Shown here: piece after piece, positions 17,168 through 25,784 of the stretch
How positions within the stretch are numbered: the stretch's first letter is position 1
Layout: each line of letters begins with the position of its first letter
Assembly: GCA_947629915.1 (NCBI GenBank)
Contig: CANRFN010000033.1
Span: 1 to 47,704, forward strand
DNA length: 47,704 nt
Origin: an uncultured Oscillospiraceae bacterium
GTDB taxonomy: Bacteria > Bacillota > Clostridia > Oscillospirales > Oscillospiraceae
Reading direction: 5' to 3'
Position numbers and translations under genes: made by a program
The notes under the pieces: generated by a model
Told to the model about the DNA's origin: nothing
Databases searched by the model: none
What the model saw: only the letters and a program-made list of their open reading frames with translations

Positions 17168-17230
17168 GGGAGATGTCCCACCTTTCCATCAGAGTTGCAG
17201 CATCGTATGGGATACGGCGGAAGGGGTAAA
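17165..17230 (-). promoter_or_regulatory. Promoter and ribosome-binding site of paralog D
   Basis: TTTACC (17225-17230) and TACGAT (17202-17207), spacer 17; a diverged version of the array promoter. TGGGA-CATC-TCCCA lies between Shine-Dalgarno and ATG. Confidence 0.65.
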
Positions 17231-17250
17231 TGCGGGGGTTGGGAGAAGAA

Positions 17251-17283
17251 CATCCCCCGGGCACCGCCGGTGCCCGGGGGATG
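17251..17283 (-). terminator. Intergenic hairpin after paralog E
   Basis: Perfect 15-base arms, CATCCCCCGGGCACC and its complement, around GCC. The core is GGGCACC instead of GGACACC, with both arms changed together. TTCTTCTCC follows on the minus strand. Confidence 0.7.
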
Positions 17284-17295
17284 GGATCGGCGCTC

Positions 17296-20200
17296 TCAGC
17301 GCTTTTTCTTGTTGTTTTTGTTGTCCCTGGCGTTCTGGGCCTTCCGCTGGGCCTTGGAGAGCTTCTTCTTGCCGTTGGGGCGGGGCGCTGTGGGGTCCGG
17401 CTCCGGGGTGGGGGCGGGCGCACAGAGGTCCTCCGGGGTGAACAGGGGCTGGAAGCTGGCCTCAAAGGCGGCGGCCGCCTCGGCATCGGGCACCGGGAAG
17501 TCCGGGACGGTGTGCTCTCGGGCGAAGTCTGCGTATTCCTCGTGGGTCTCAGAGCGCATCTGCTCGTTGGCGGTCTGCCGGATCCAGGACCGGGGCGTGC
17601 TCCGCCAGAAGAAGCCGCAGAGCCGCGGCCACCCGCCGCCCTGACTGCCGAGGGCGTACTCGTTCAGGGTGTTCAGCAGAGACTGCCCGTCCATGGAGAT
17701 GAAGTCCAGATAGCAGTACTTCGTCCCCTCCGCCCAGCCGGTGAAGAAGATCTTGTCCCCCTCCGCCAGGGCGATGCGCCGCTGGAGCTGCTCCCGGTAC
17801 TGGGCGGGGTCCTCCGCGCAGAGGGCGTTTGGGATCATCAGGGAGCCGGCGTAGAGGCCGTACTTCTCCAGGATGGACTGGCCTTCATCGTAGAGATGGT
17901 TGTAGATCCGCTCCAGTTCGGGCATGCAGGTCTCGCCCCGGAGGATGTCGTCCCGGGGCCGGTCCGTGTCCCGGGGCTCCCGGGTGATGCGGTACCGCCT
18001 CCGGGAGAGCAGCGCGTCCAGGGAGATGTCTGTCTGATACCCCAGAGCCTGCATCTCCCGCTGCAGCTCCGCCAGAGGGAAGGCGTCTTCCGGCTCCTCC
18101 GGGGCAGCCGTGATCTCGTCCACATAGAGCAGCCGGGCGCCCATGGGCAGCGCCTCGTTCACCGCTTGTGCGGCGAGGGCGTTGGAGATCGGGGCCTCGT
18201 CCCCGGGTGCCTCCGAGAGGGATGGGTGCCAGACGGCCAGGGACACCTTCCCGCCCTTTTCCGTGAGGGAGACCGTGGTGTCCACCAGCCGGTCCGTGAA
18301 GGCGCCCGCCCCGGAGATGGCGATGTCCCAGCGCTTGCGGTTGCCCGCGGGGCGGTGGCTGCAGAAGTACTGCATGGCCGGCAGGGTGAGAATGCCGTCC
18401 GGCAGACCGGTGAGGATGGTGTCCTTTCTGCCGGCGGCGGCCCGGTGCATGGAGACCTCCGTCACGGGAAAGACCACCTCCAGCTGCAGCAGGAAGTCTG
18501 AGGCCTTGCTCCGGTCCCGGGCGTTGGAGAGGTACTGGGCCAGGCCGTACTCCTCTGCGGAGAAGTACTTATAGAAGGCCTGGCGGCGCAGCTCCCAGGT
18601 GTGCAGGACAAAGGGGTAGTCGCTGGCGATGTCGCAGTTGTACAGGAAGGTGGTCTTCTCCTCCGAGGGGGAGACCCGGGACTTCCACCCGGCGGCGTCC
18701 CGATACCGGTCCGCTGCCATGAGCACGGAGCTCATGGCATCGCAGAGGTCCTCGTCCACGTCCAGATGCGCTGCCTTGGAGAGGGCCGTGTCCACCATGG
18801 TGTGGAGGAGGAGGTAGTTGTATGGCATGCCCGCGCTGTCCCACGCCATGACATGCTGGATGGTCTTCTGCAGCTGTTCCCGGAGGAGTTCCAGGTCCGC
18901 CTGGGCCGCTGAGCCATCGCCCTGTCCGGTCTTCCCGGTCTGGTCTGTCCAGGTCGTCTCCCGGAAGGCCCTCTCCAGGACGGCCCGTTCCGCCGGGGAG
19001 GTGAGATCCTTCGGCGGCTCCATGAGGCCAAACATCCCCTGCATCTCAATCAAATTGAACTGGCCCAGTTCCTTGGCATAGCTCAAGGTGCGCAGAGGGC
19101 TGTTCCAGTAAAAGGTACATATGTGGATGTTTCTGCCCCCGCGGCGGGCGCCGCAGTACTCGTCCACAGACCGCAGGGTGTCATAGCCGCCCAGAGAGAG
19201 GAAGTCCAGGTAGCAGTTCTGGGTGCCCTCCGCCCAACCGGTGAAGAAGATCTGATCCCCCTGGGAGGACCGGAGCTCGCTCTCCAGCCGCTGGCGGAAG
19301 GTCTGGAAGTCCTCTCCGCAGACCTTCCTGGGGATGGTGAGGAACCAGTACCCCACGCCGTACCGCTGCAGGGCGGCCATGCCTTTGTTGTCCCGGAGGA
19401 AGTAGATCTGCTCCAGCTCCGGCATGCAGGTCTCGCCCCGGACGATGTCCGCCCGGGGGCGGGAGACGCTGGTGGGGGTGCGTGTGAAGGTGTATCTCCG
19501 CCGCTCCAGCAGCTTCGGCATGGGGACATCCGGGTCCATGTCGTGGTCCATAAACCACAGAGACAGATCGGAGAGCGGCAACGTCTTCTCAGATGGGGCG
19601 GGCTTTCCCGCGGAGACGGTGCCCACATGGAGGGCATAGGCCGCCGGCGGGACCGCCATGGACGCCAGCGAACGGGCCCAGTCCGCTGCCGCCGCATCGG
19701 ATTGCGCCTTGGCGATCTGCCCCAGGGCGGGGTGCCAGAGGGTGAGGTCCACCCTGGAGTCCAGCACGGAGAAGGCTGCGGGGGTGATGCGCACCTGGAT
19801 CTCTTTGGCGGGGACGGTCTCCTCGCCGATGATAAAGCTGCCGTTGTATGTCTCATCCGCTGCCAGACACACATTCCAGTGCCGGGAGACCGTGCTGGGC
19901 GCGTGCTTTCCCAGATAGAGCATGGGCACCAGGGAGAAGATGCCGTCCGGGTTGCCCAGGCAGAGGATCCCCGGCTCATCGTGCCAGGGGAGGGTGATCG
20001 CCAGCTGGCGGGTGGGAAAATAGGGGTCCAGCTGGTCCCGGAGGGCGTTCATGGCCTGGAGCGCATCGGAGTCCTTGCCCCGGAGCAGGGCCTTCTCCTG
20101 GGCCAGGAAGATGCCCCAGATGGTCTTCTGCCGGGAGACCCAGTGGTTGGAGGGGACGAAATAGCTGCTGAAAAAGTCGTTGTTCACCCGCATCTCGTTG

Positions 20201-20454
20201 TAGGTGAGATCCTGGTACCCCAGCAGCACTGCGGCGGACTCCGCATACCGCATGCTCTCAAAGTAGAGCTGCGCCACGGTGCCGGTGAGGTCTGCGGGGA
20301 TGTGGCTGTCCTGGAGATGGGGGGTGAGGACGGCGAGATAGCGGTGCATCCGGGGAAAGTCCGGCTGGACACTCACATCGGAGGTGAGCTTGTCCAGATA
20401 GGCCCGGGCCTCCTGCAGGGTTCGCGCTACCTCGTTGGGGACATTTGCTTTCAC
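17296..20454 (-). CDS. Array paralog E, two-unit protein of unknown function
   Basis: 1052 residues with a GTG start at 20454 after AAAGGCGGGA. Unit 1: VAQLYFESMRYAESAAVLLGY, HWVSRQKTIW, RPRADIVRGETCMPELEQI near 341, FFTGWAEGTQNCY near 405. Unit 2 departs most from the A-C type: WELRRQAFY replaces the usual final Trp, the following segment has VTEVSMHRAAAGRKD in place of the SQELTLLPGPKG of A and B, and a QYFCSHRPAGNRKRW segment follows. RGETCMPELERIY is near 840 and FFTGWAEGTKYCY near 904. Ends GKKKLSKAQRKAQNARDNKNNKKKR. Own promoter and terminator on both sides make it a self-standing transcription unit. Confidence 0.95.
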   Translation of the reverse strand: MKANVPNEVARTLQEARAYLDKLTSDVSVQPDFPRMHRYLAVLTPHLQDSHIPADLTGTVAQLYFESMRYAESAAVLLGYQDLTYNEMRVNNDFFSSYFVPSNHWVSRQKTIWGIFLAQEKALLRGKDSDALQAMNALRDQLDPYFPTRQLAITLPWHDEPGILCLGNPDGIFSLVPMLYLGKHAPSTVSRHWNVCLAADETYNGSFIIGEETVPAKEIQVRITPAAFSVLDSRVDLTLWHPALGQIAKAQSDAAAADWARSLASMAVPPAAYALHVGTVSAGKPAPSEKTLPLSDLSLWFMDHDMDPDVPMPKLLERRRYTFTRTPTSVSRPRADIVRGETCMPELEQIYFLRDNKGMAALQRYGVGYWFLTIPRKVCGEDFQTFRQRLESELRSSQGDQIFFTGWAEGTQNCYLDFLSLGGYDTLRSVDEYCGARRGGRNIHICTFYWNSPLRTLSYAKELGQFNLIEMQGMFGLMEPPKDLTSPAERAVLERAFRETTWTDQTGKTGQGDGSAAQADLELLREQLQKTIQHVMAWDSAGMPYNYLLLHTMVDTALSKAAHLDVDEDLCDAMSSVLMAADRYRDAAGWKSRVSPSEEKTTFLYNCDIASDYPFVLHTWELRRQAFYKYFSAEEYGLAQYLSNARDRSKASDFLLQLEVVFPVTEVSMHRAAAGRKDTILTGLPDGILTLPAMQYFCSHRPAGNRKRWDIAISGAGAFTDRLVDTTVSLTEKGGKVSLAVWHPSLSEAPGDEAPISNALAAQAVNEALPMGARLLYVDEITAAPEEPEDAFPLAELQREMQALGYQTDISLDALLSRRRYRITREPRDTDRPRDDILRGETCMPELERIYNHLYDEGQSILEKYGLYAGSLMIPNALCAEDPAQYREQLQRRIALAEGDKIFFTGWAEGTKYCYLDFISMDGQSLLNTLNEYALGSQGGGWPRLCGFFWRSTPRSWIRQTANEQMRSETHEEYADFAREHTVPDFPVPDAEAAAAFEASFQPLFTPEDLCAPAPTPEPDPTAPRPNGKKKLSKAQRKAQNARDNKNNKKKR

Positions 20455-20519
20455 GGGGCTTCCCGCCTTTCCATTGGTCTGCTTGCTCTCATGATACCGG
20501 TTGGGGGAGGCGGTGTCAA
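20452..20519 (-). promoter_or_regulatory. Promoter and ribosome-binding site of paralog E
   Basis: TTGACA (20514-20519) and TATCAT (20491-20496), spacer 17. CGGG-AAGC-CCCG overlaps the space between Shine-Dalgarno and the GTG start. Confidence 0.88.
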
Positions 20520-20556
20520 GGAGAGAAGTCTGCGGGGTCCGAGATTTTTGGAAAAA

Positions 20557-20591
20557 CCCATCCCCCGAACGCCAGACGTCCGGGGGATGGG
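20557..20591 (-). terminator. Terminator after paralog F
   Basis: CCCATCCCCCG (20557-20567) pairs with CGGGGGATGGG (20581-20591), with a smaller inner stem. TTTTTCC follows on the minus strand, so this is a convincing intrinsic terminator. Confidence 0.8.
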
Positions 20592-20600
20592 GACATGCGC

Positions 20601-22430
20601 TCAGCGCTTTTTCTTGTTTTTCTTGCCGCTCTTGTTTTTCTTGCTGTTCTTAGCCTTCCGCTTGGCTTTGGAAGGCTTCTTCTTCCCGTGTGTGAGGATC
20701 TTGGCTGTCTGTGTGGCTGCCGGCTGGGGGGCGCTGTCCTCCGGCTGTTCCGGGGCCTCTTCCTCTTCCTCGTCTTCCTCGTCTTCCTCGTCCAGCGGCG
20801 CCAGGGACCGCAGGTAGCGTTCAAAGGCATCGTTCAATCGGGCCACATCGCTGCTGTGAGACAGCCTGTCTAGATATCCGTCCAGTTCCCCATCGTCCTC
20901 ATACTCGTCCTCGTCCTCGTCCCAGCCATCGCCCTCGTAGCCGAAGGGGACAAACTCCCGGGAGGGCACATGGTGCCACTGGGTCTCCCGGAAGGCCTGC
21001 TCCAGTTTGGCCCGTTCCTCCGGGGAGACCTGCTCTTGGGGCGGCTGTGTGGGGTTGAACTGGATCTCCCTCTCGTAATCCGCGGTGCGCAGAACGCTGT
21101 TCCAATAAAAGGAGCAGATGCGGATGTCCTCGCCCCCGGGGAGCGTCTGGAAGTAGGTGTGCAGGGTGTTCAGGGCGGCTTTGCCATCCACGGACAAAAA
21201 GTCCACATAGTTGTACCGGGTGCCCTCCGCCCAGCCGATGAGGTACGTGCTGCCGTTCGCCATATGGTAGGCCAGCCTGCAGCGGAACTGGTAGAAGTCC
21301 TTCCCGCACACCGCCTTGGGGATGGTGAGAAACCAGTAGCCCATGCCGTAGCGCTGCAGGGTGGCCATGGCCTTGCGGTTGCGGAGGAAAGTGATCTCCT
21401 CCAGCTCCGGCATGTAGGTCTCACCCCGGAGAATGTCTGCCCGGGGGCGGGGGACATCGGTGGGGGTGCGGGTATAGCGGTATCCGCGGTATGCCATGAC
21501 CTGGTCCATGGGGATGTCCAGGGGCAGCTGCCTTGCCTGGAACCAGTCCCGCATTTGAGACAGCGGGATCCCATCGCCCGCGGCGGGCGGCCGCTGGGCC
21601 AAGGTGATCTGCTCCACATAGAGCACCGTTGCGGTGGAGGAGAGGGCGCGGTTTACCAGATGCGTGGCCAGGTCTATGGCGAGGTCTGTGGGGTCTGCGC
21701 TGGCCATTTTTGCCAGAATCGGGTGCCAGAGCTGAAACCGCACCCGGTTGGTCCCGGGATACAGCGGGCTGGGGAGGACCTGGACCAGCACGTCCTGGAC
21801 CCGCAGCTGCTGCCCCTGCAGCGCGAACCCGTTCATGCGGACCGTCTGGTCGTCCAGGAGCAGAGACCAGCGGTAGACCGGCACGGAGCCCTTTAGATAG
21901 AGCATGGGGATCAGGGAGAAGACCCCGTGGAGGTTGGACAGCAGGATCTTCCCCCTCTCTCTGCCGTACGGGGGAGCGGTCATGGCAAACGAGGAGGGAA
22001 ATAGGGGGCCCCAGTCCTTCTGGAGCTGAGACAGGGCGGCGCTCACCTGGGCACTGTCCCCGGAGAGGTCCTGCTCCAGGGACAGAAAGGCATGCCAGAT
22101 CTCGCCGAACCGGAGCGCCCAGTCCCGGGGCGTGGTGTAGTAGGCGCTGTGGAAGTCGCAGAGGGCCCGCATCTCGTCCAGCGCGGGGTCCTCCAGGCGC
22201 TGCAGGGCCTCGGCGGCCTCCGCGTAGCGCATGGACGCAAAATACAGCCTGGCCATGGTGCGGACCAGCTCCGGGGAGGCGCTGGCATCGTAATGGGGGG
22301 CGAGGTCTGCGATGGAGCGGTGGAGCAGGGCGAAGTCCTGCGCCTCCACGGGACCTGCGGCCAGCTGGTCCAGGCAGGCCTGGGCCTCCTGCAGGGAGAC
22401 CGCAAGGGATTTGGGTTGGAAGGTTAGCAC
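20601..22430 (-). CDS. Array paralog F, single-unit half-size member
   Basis: 609 residues with a GTG start at 22430. It contains one unit only: MARLYFASMRYAEAAEALQRL, DWALRFGEIW, RGETYMPELEEI near 337 and YLIGWAEGTRYNY near 400. In the signature the Cys of GETC is Tyr and FFT is YLI, so the Cys cannot be essential for every copy. After the VSPEERAKLEQAF helix the protein passes into an acidic region (DEDEDEYEDDGELDG and DEEDEEDEEEEE) and then directly into the basic tail, where GKKKPSKAKRKAK replaces the common form. Residues 1-490 resemble unit 1 of D, including DWALRF/DWASRF and PFGYE. It therefore looks like a D-type copy that lost its second unit in frame, not a recent frameshift. Only 53 bases separate it from G upstream, with no visible promoter or hairpin, so F is probably translated from the G transcript. 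Confidence 0.94.
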   Translation of the reverse strand: MLTFQPKSLAVSLQEAQACLDQLAAGPVEAQDFALLHRSIADLAPHYDASASPELVRTMARLYFASMRYAEAAEALQRLEDPALDEMRALCDFHSAYYTTPRDWALRFGEIWHAFLSLEQDLSGDSAQVSAALSQLQKDWGPLFPSSFAMTAPPYGRERGKILLSNLHGVFSLIPMLYLKGSVPVYRWSLLLDDQTVRMNGFALQGQQLRVQDVLVQVLPSPLYPGTNRVRFQLWHPILAKMASADPTDLAIDLATHLVNRALSSTATVLYVEQITLAQRPPAAGDGIPLSQMRDWFQARQLPLDIPMDQVMAYRGYRYTRTPTDVPRPRADILRGETYMPELEEITFLRNRKAMATLQRYGMGYWFLTIPKAVCGKDFYQFRCRLAYHMANGSTYLIGWAEGTRYNYVDFLSVDGKAALNTLHTYFQTLPGGEDIRICSFYWNSVLRTADYEREIQFNPTQPPQEQVSPEERAKLEQAFRETQWHHVPSREFVPFGYEGDGWDEDEDEYEDDGELDGYLDRLSHSSDVARLNDAFERYLRSLAPLDEEDEEDEEEEEAPEQPEDSAPQPAATQTAKILTHGKKKPSKAKRKAKNSKKNKSGKKNKKKR

Positions 22431-22483
22431 GGGCTGTCCCGCCTTTCTGTGTTCGGTGTTGCCAGGGGATGCGCCGGGGGCTC
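22428..22483 (-). promoter_or_regulatory. Leader of paralog F without a visible promoter
   Basis: The gap holds the shared AAAGGCGGGA site and the CGGG-ACAG-CCCG inverted repeat before the GTG, but no TTGACA/TATCAT pair and no hairpin terminator for G. This implies G-F co-transcription. Confidence 0.6.
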
Positions 22484-25400
22484 TCAGCGCTTTTTCTTGC
22501 CGTTCTTGTTGTTGCCGTTCTTGTTGTTGGCCTGGCCGCTTTGGGCCCGCCGCTGGGCTTTGGACAGCTTCTTTTTGCCGCCGGCGGGGGCCTGGGGTGC
22601 GGCTGCCGGGGCGGGGACATCGGCGGGCCTGGGGGCGCAGAAGTCCTCGGGGACAAAGGTCCGCTGGAAGCTCATCTCCAGCTCCGCCTCCGCCATGATG
22701 TCCGGCGCGGGGCGGTCCGGCTCCAGGTGGTCTTTCGCGTAGGCGGCGTAGTGCTCCGGGCTATCGGGCAATATCTGCCGCAGGGCGTCCACCCGGACCC
22801 AGGGCAGGGGCTTGCTGTTCCAGTAAAAGGTGCTGAACCGCAGGTCCCTGCCGCCGGGGTTGCTGAGGGCGTACTCGTTCATGGTCTGGAGAAGGGCGCG
22901 CCCGTGCATGGAGATGAGGTCCAGGTAGCAGTACTGGGTGCCCTCCGCCCAGCCGGTGAAGAACACCTTGTCCCCCTCCGCCTGGGTGAGATAGCGCTGG
23001 AGCTGCTGCCGGTACCGGGCGGGGTCTCCGCCGCAGAGGGCGTTGGGGATCATCAGAAACAGGGCGGAGAGGCCGTGGCGCTCCAGGATGATCTGTCCCT
23101 CCTCCCAGAGGTGGTTATACAGGAAGTCCAGCTCCGGCATGCAGGTCTCGCCCCGGAGGATGTCGTCCCGGGGCCGTCCGGTGTCCTTCGGCGCCCGGGC
23201 GATGGCGTACTTTCTCCGGGCCAGCAGCGTGTCCAGGGAGACGTCCGGGAGATAGCCCCGGTCCCGCATCTGCCGGGGGAGCTCCGCCAGGGGAAAGGCG
23301 TCCTCCGGCTCTTCCGCGGCGGCCGAGATGTCCTCCACGTAGAGCAGCCGGGCGCCCAGGGGCAGCGCTCGGTTTACCAGCTGTACGGCGGCGTTTTTCG
23401 CCCCCTGGGGGTCGCTGCGGGCCACCTCCGCCAGCTGCGGGTGCCAGAGGGACAGGGAGACGGTCCCCGCCCGGTCCCAGAGGGAGACCTGGTATGCGGA
23501 GAGAGGGCCTCTCCCATCGCCCGCCGCCAGAAGAGACGGATCCCCCGCGGAGACGGTGATGTCCCAGCGTTTGCCAAGGCTCGCCGGATAGTGGCTCGTG
23601 AGGTAGAGCATGGCCGGGAGGGTGAGAAATCCCCCGGGGAGGCCTGTCTGAAGGACGTCCTTACCCCCGCCGCCCCGGCACAGGAGGAGCTCCTGGGAGG
23701 GGAAGAGGGCGTCTGTCTGCCGCTGGAAGGTGAGCACGGCGGCCTGATCGGCGCCCTCGGGGATGGCCTGGGCCAGGTCTGACGCGGCCACTGCAAACAG
23801 CCTCCAGAACGTCTGCCGCCGGGCCTCCCACTGGAACAGCCCATCCGGGTACATGCTGCCGAAGCGGCACCGGTACAGGTGCTCCCTCTGCTGCGCGGAC
23901 TCCTTGACCCGCGCCAACCACTTTGCCGCCTCGTGGAACCGCTCCATGGTGTGGAGAACGGTGGCCAGGCTCTCGCAGAACAGCGAGCCCGCGTCCGGGG
24001 CGTCGTCCGTGGGAAGCGCCCGCTGCAGCTTCTCGTGGATTTTGGAGAAGTCGTAGGGGGTGTTGGCGTTGTCGCAGGCGAGGATGTAGGACATGGCATC
24101 CTCCAGCTCGCCCGTGGAGATGTCGTAGGAGGAGGCGTTGTCTATGTCCCAACTGGGCGCCCCGTCCCGCTTCTCCCACCGGGTCTCCCGGAAGGCCCGC
24201 TCCAGCGCGGCACGCTCCTCCTCCGAGACCTGCTCTCTGGGCGGCTCTTTGGCGTGGAAATCCTGCGCCGCCGTCTCCTGTGGGACGTCCGCCGTACGGG
24301 GGACGCTGTTCCAGTAAAAGGTAGCGATGCGCACCTCCCCGCCGCCGGGGATGTCCTCCAGGTACTGCTGCAGGACGTTCAGCGCGGCGGCGCTGGACAG
24401 GGAGAGAAAGTCGATGTAGTAGTTCCGGGTGCCCTCCGCCCAGCCGGTGAAGCAGACGGCATCGTGCTCATCCAGCCGGAGCGCTACGATGAGCTCCTCC
24501 CGGAAGAACGGAAAGTCCCCGCCGCAGACGTGCTTGGGGACGATGAGAAACCAGTACCCCACGCCGTAGGCCTGGAGGGCGGCGAGCCCCGCGGTGCTCC
24601 GGAGAAAATAGATCTGCTCCAGCTCCGGCATGCAGGTCTCGCCCCGGAGGATATCCGCCCTCGGCCGGGGACTGTCCACCGGCTCCCGGGTGAAGGCGTA
24701 GACCCGGTGGCGGAACAGCTGCTCCAGGGGGATGTCCGGCGCCATGCCGTTTTGCTGGAACCAGAGGCCCAGGCGGTCCAGGGGGACGGCCTCCTCCCTT
24801 GCAAACGGCGCCTCGGCCACGGAGACACGCCCCACGTACAGGGCGGCGGCTGCTGCGGGCAGATTTCGGGACAGGAGGTAGTCCGCCAGGAATTCCCCCT
24901 CCGAGCGGGCCGCCTGCACCGCATCCTGCAGCAACGGGTGCCAGAGCTCCAGGTCCACCATGGGGCCCACATGGAAGAGGGTGCTGTTGGACACCCGCAC
25001 CTGGATGTCCGCGGAATACAGCGGCTTGTCCAGCACCTTTGCGGATTCCAATGTCACCTCGGGGTCGTCCAGGAGGATGTCCCAGTCCGCCGTAAGGTCC
25101 TCCGGCTTGTGCTTGAGGAGGTACAGCATGGGGAACAGGGAGTAGATCTTGTCCGGGTTGCCTAGGAGAAGGAAGCCCCGCTCCCCCGCCTCTCCCCCCA
25201 CGGTGACGAGATGGGTGGGGAAGCAGTGCGCCAGCGGATCCCGCAGCAGCTCCACCGTGTTGTCCGGCGTGAGCTGCGGCAGGGCCGCCCGGACGGTGTC
25301 CCAGATCTCGTCCTGCCGGGAGCGCCAGTCCCGGGAGCCGGTGCAGTACCCGCTGGAGAAGTCGCAGGAGCGGCGCAGGCCGTCGAGGCCGGGGTCCTGG

Positions 25401-25639
25401 ACCCGCTGGGAGGTCACGGCGGCGTCCTGATACCGCTGCAGCGCGAAATAGAGGTGGGCCGTGGTGCGGATGAGGTTCCCGGACACCTTGGCATCGTAGA
25501 GATGGGGGGAGAGGGCGGTGAGGTATCTGTGGAGCTGGGCGTAGTCCGGCTGCAGCCCGGGCTCCGCGGCCAGGCGGTCCAGATAAGCCTGGGCCTCTCG
25601 GACGGTGTTGGCCAGTTCTCGCTTTTCTGTTGTGTTCAA
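22484..25639 (-). CDS. Array paralog G, two-unit protein of unknown function
   Basis: 1051 residues from TTG at 25639 following AAAGGCGTGG; the much longer open frame upstream runs through the promoter and terminator region and is not used. Unit 1: ATLYF-type helix diverged to TAHLYFALQRYQDAAV, DWRSRQDEIW, RPRADILRGETCMPELEQI near 333, CFTGWAEGTRNYY near 399 (Cys of NCY is Tyr). Unit 2: WEARRQTFW, LPGGFLTLPAMLYL, RGETCMPELDFLY near 830, FFTGWAEGTQYCY near 895. Its second unit is intermediate between the A-D type (PRDDILRG) and the H-K type (RGYLPD, LERHGL). The tail begins GKKKLSKAQRRAQSGQ. It should drive expression of F. Confidence 0.95.
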   Translation of the reverse strand: MNTTEKRELANTVREAQAYLDRLAAEPGLQPDYAQLHRYLTALSPHLYDAKVSGNLIRTTAHLYFALQRYQDAAVTSQRVQDPGLDGLRRSCDFSSGYCTGSRDWRSRQDEIWDTVRAALPQLTPDNTVELLRDPLAHCFPTHLVTVGGEAGERGFLLLGNPDKIYSLFPMLYLLKHKPEDLTADWDILLDDPEVTLESAKVLDKPLYSADIQVRVSNSTLFHVGPMVDLELWHPLLQDAVQAARSEGEFLADYLLSRNLPAAAAALYVGRVSVAEAPFAREEAVPLDRLGLWFQQNGMAPDIPLEQLFRHRVYAFTREPVDSPRPRADILRGETCMPELEQIYFLRSTAGLAALQAYGVGYWFLIVPKHVCGGDFPFFREELIVALRLDEHDAVCFTGWAEGTRNYYIDFLSLSSAAALNVLQQYLEDIPGGGEVRIATFYWNSVPRTADVPQETAAQDFHAKEPPREQVSEEERAALERAFRETRWEKRDGAPSWDIDNASSYDISTGELEDAMSYILACDNANTPYDFSKIHEKLQRALPTDDAPDAGSLFCESLATVLHTMERFHEAAKWLARVKESAQQREHLYRCRFGSMYPDGLFQWEARRQTFWRLFAVAASDLAQAIPEGADQAAVLTFQRQTDALFPSQELLLCRGGGGKDVLQTGLPGGFLTLPAMLYLTSHYPASLGKRWDITVSAGDPSLLAAGDGRGPLSAYQVSLWDRAGTVSLSLWHPQLAEVARSDPQGAKNAAVQLVNRALPLGARLLYVEDISAAAEEPEDAFPLAELPRQMRDRGYLPDVSLDTLLARRKYAIARAPKDTGRPRDDILRGETCMPELDFLYNHLWEEGQIILERHGLSALFLMIPNALCGGDPARYRQQLQRYLTQAEGDKVFFTGWAEGTQYCYLDLISMHGRALLQTMNEYALSNPGGRDLRFSTFYWNSKPLPWVRVDALRQILPDSPEHYAAYAKDHLEPDRPAPDIMAEAELEMSFQRTFVPEDFCAPRPADVPAPAAAPQAPAGGKKKLSKAQRRAQSGQANNKNGNNKNGKKKR

Positions 25640-25705
25640 AAGGGCACCACGCCTTTCCCTTGGTGTGCATAGGGGTATTGTAGAGGGCGAGGGCTGCGGT
25701 GTCAA
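25637..25705 (-). promoter_or_regulatory. Promoter and ribosome-binding site of paralog G
   Basis: TTGACA (25700-25705) and TACAAT (25677-25682), spacer 17; the best -10 in the array. AAAGGC-GTGGT-GCC lies before the TTG start. Confidence 0.88.
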
Positions 25706-25744
25706 GGCGCGGGAGGGACAGGATTCCGCCCTTTTTGGGAAAAA

Positions 25745-25776
25745 CGCCCCCGGACACCTCGCGGTGTCCGGGGGCG
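25745..25776 (-). terminator. Terminator after paralog H
   Basis: Perfect 14-base arms CGCCCCCGGACACC and complement, loop TCGC, followed by TTTTTCCC on the minus strand. The clearest intrinsic terminator inside the array. Confidence 0.88.
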
Positions 25777-25784
25777 GGACGCGC

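Noticed and set aside
20601..22430. Paralog F as a frameshifted pseudogene
   Set aside because: It has intact start, stop, basic tail and terminator, and the second unit is absent rather than present out of frame.
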